A DNA stretch of 6,943 nt from Phenylobacterium sp. (GTDB lineage Bacteria > Pseudomonadota > Alphaproteobacteria > Caulobacterales > Caulobacteraceae), in NCBI GenBank assembly GCA_028291285.1, contig JAQGIJ010000526.1, forward strand, positions 1 to 6,943, given 5' to 3'. Below, piece by piece: positions 6,203-6,943 of the stretch. Below the pieces are notes generated by a model. That model had not been told where the DNA came from. It saw only the letters and a list, made by a program, of their open reading frames with translations, and searched no databases. The position numbers and the translations under genes were made by a program. Within the stretch, counting starts at the first letter, position 1. Each line of letters opens with the position of its first letter.

Positions 6203-6943
6203 ACGCGCTGTCGATCTCTCCTGGCGGCCCGACGGTGGCGGTGATCGGCGCCGGCTTTAGCGGCCTGCTGACCGCCCTTCACCTGCTGCGCGCCGAGCCG
6301 CGGATCACCGTGCGGCTGGTGGAGCGTGCGCCGCGCTTCGGCCGCGGCCGCGCCTACGCCACCGGCCATCCCGACCATCTGCTGAACGTGCGGGCCTCGA
6401 ACATGAGCGCCTTCGCCGAGCGGCCGGACCACTTCCTCCAATGGCTGCACGACAGCGGCGAGGGCGGCGTCGACGGCTTCGTCCGCCGCGGACGCTATGG
6501 CGACTACCTGCAGCACCTGCTGCGCGAGGCCGTGGCCCGCGCCGGCCAGGCCGGGCGGCTGCTGCTGGAACAGGACGAGGCGGTCGCCGTGACGCGCGAC
6601 GGCGAGGGATTCACCGTGCGGCTCGCGCTTGGCCGCGCCTTCCAGGCGCAGGCCGTGGTGCTGGCGCTCGGCCTCATGCCCGCTCCGCCGCCCAGGGATG
6701 TGGGCGCGGAGGCGGCCGGCGCCCCCGGCTACGTCGCCGATCCCTGGGCCGCAGAGCTTTCGGAGCTGCCGCCGGGGGAGGTCCTGCTGCTGGGCTCCGG
6801 TCTGACCATGGTCGACATGGCCTTGAGCCTGGCCGAGCAGGACCGGCGGGTGACGGCGCTCTCGCGCCGCGGGCTCCTGCCGCGGATCCACGTCAGCGTC
6901 GGCGCGGCGCCGGCGCCGCCCGGCCTGCCGGCCTCGCCCGCCG
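6199..6943 (+). CDS. FAD/NAD(P)-binding oxidoreductase, C-terminus cut by window edge
   Basis: The ATG at 6199 overlaps the preceding stop (ATGA, 6199-6202). There is no good Shine-Dalgarno of its own, so it is likely translated by coupling. The frame is open for 248 codons to the right edge with no stop. An N-terminal Rossmann motif, VAVIGAGFSGLLTA (13-26), is followed by the acidic residue E42 (RLVERAP), the pattern for FAD binding. 'GRGRAYATGHPDHLLNVRASNMS' covers roughly 48-70 and is characteristic of the FAD-NAD(P)-binding family (Pfam NAD_binding_9 type). A second nucleotide-binding-like stretch, EVLLLGSGLTMVDMALSLAE (194-213), could bind NAD(P)H. Relatives are about 450-500 aa, so about half is missing. 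The reaction is unknown. With the thioredoxin-like partner it may form a flavin-dependent redox pair, which is inference from the overlap only. Confidence 0.88.
   Translation, partial: MNALSISPGGPTVAVIGAGFSGLLTALHLLRAEPRITVRLVERAPRFGRGRAYATGHPDHLLNVRASNMSAFAERPDHFLQWLHDSGEGGVDGFVRRGRYGDYLQHLLREAVARAGQAGRLLLEQDEAVAVTRDGEGFTVRLALGRAFQAQAVVLALGLMPAPPPRDVGAEAAGAPGYVADPWAAELSELPPGEVLLLGSGLTMVDMALSLAEQDRRVTALSRRGLLPRIHVSVGAAPAPPGLPASPA

Noticed and set aside
6169..6891. 240-codon leftward open frame opposite the FAD gene
   Set aside because: The plus strand carries a clear Rossmann GAGFSG motif coupled to the upstream gene; the leftward product is biased and has no motif.

Overview
The window comes from a high-GC bacterium, most likely an alphaproteobacterium of the Caulobacterales or Sphingomonadales. 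The reasons are the strong G/C third-position bias, a large TonB-dependent receptor with a typical 'EVIVTARR' TonB-box region, and compact operons with clear Shine-Dalgarno sites. The genus cannot be fixed from the sequence alone. I see no rRNA, tRNA, CRISPR array, transposase or phage gene.

Layout. Two genes run leftward. A TauD/TfdA-family Fe(II)/2-oxoglutarate dioxygenase (1815 to 838) is followed by an SsuA/TauA-like ABC substrate-binding protein (756 to beyond the left edge, C-terminus missing). An 81-base gap with a strong hairpin separates them. A 368-base divergent regulatory region (1816-2183) follows. Then four genes run rightward: a TonB-dependent outer-membrane receptor (2184-4556, TTG start), an aldo/keto reductase (4586-5566), a thioredoxin-fold/peroxiredoxin-like protein (5654-6202), and an FAD/NAD(P)-binding protein (6199 to beyond the right edge). 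The last two overlap by ATGA.

How the genes may work together (inference). The set looks like an organosulfur scavenging locus. The receptor would carry a sulfonate, sulfate ester or related compound across the outer membrane. The binding protein would hand it to an ABC transporter, whose permease and ATPase are not in the window. The dioxygenase would oxidise the carbon next to the sulfur group, releasing sulfite or sulfate and an aldehyde. The aldo/keto reductase could remove that aldehyde. The thioredoxin-like and FAD proteins would add redox functions that I cannot specify. No substrate can be read from the sequence.

The most notable non-coding signal is a shared promoter-like element. 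CAA-N15-TAGGAA(A/T)T occurs three times, each upstream of and facing a gene: the dioxygenase, the receptor and the thioredoxin-like protein. At the first two sites it is also part of a near-perfect inverted repeat, TTCCTA-N9-TAGG(A/G)A. This suggests one regulator, or one promoter class, controlling all three transcription units.
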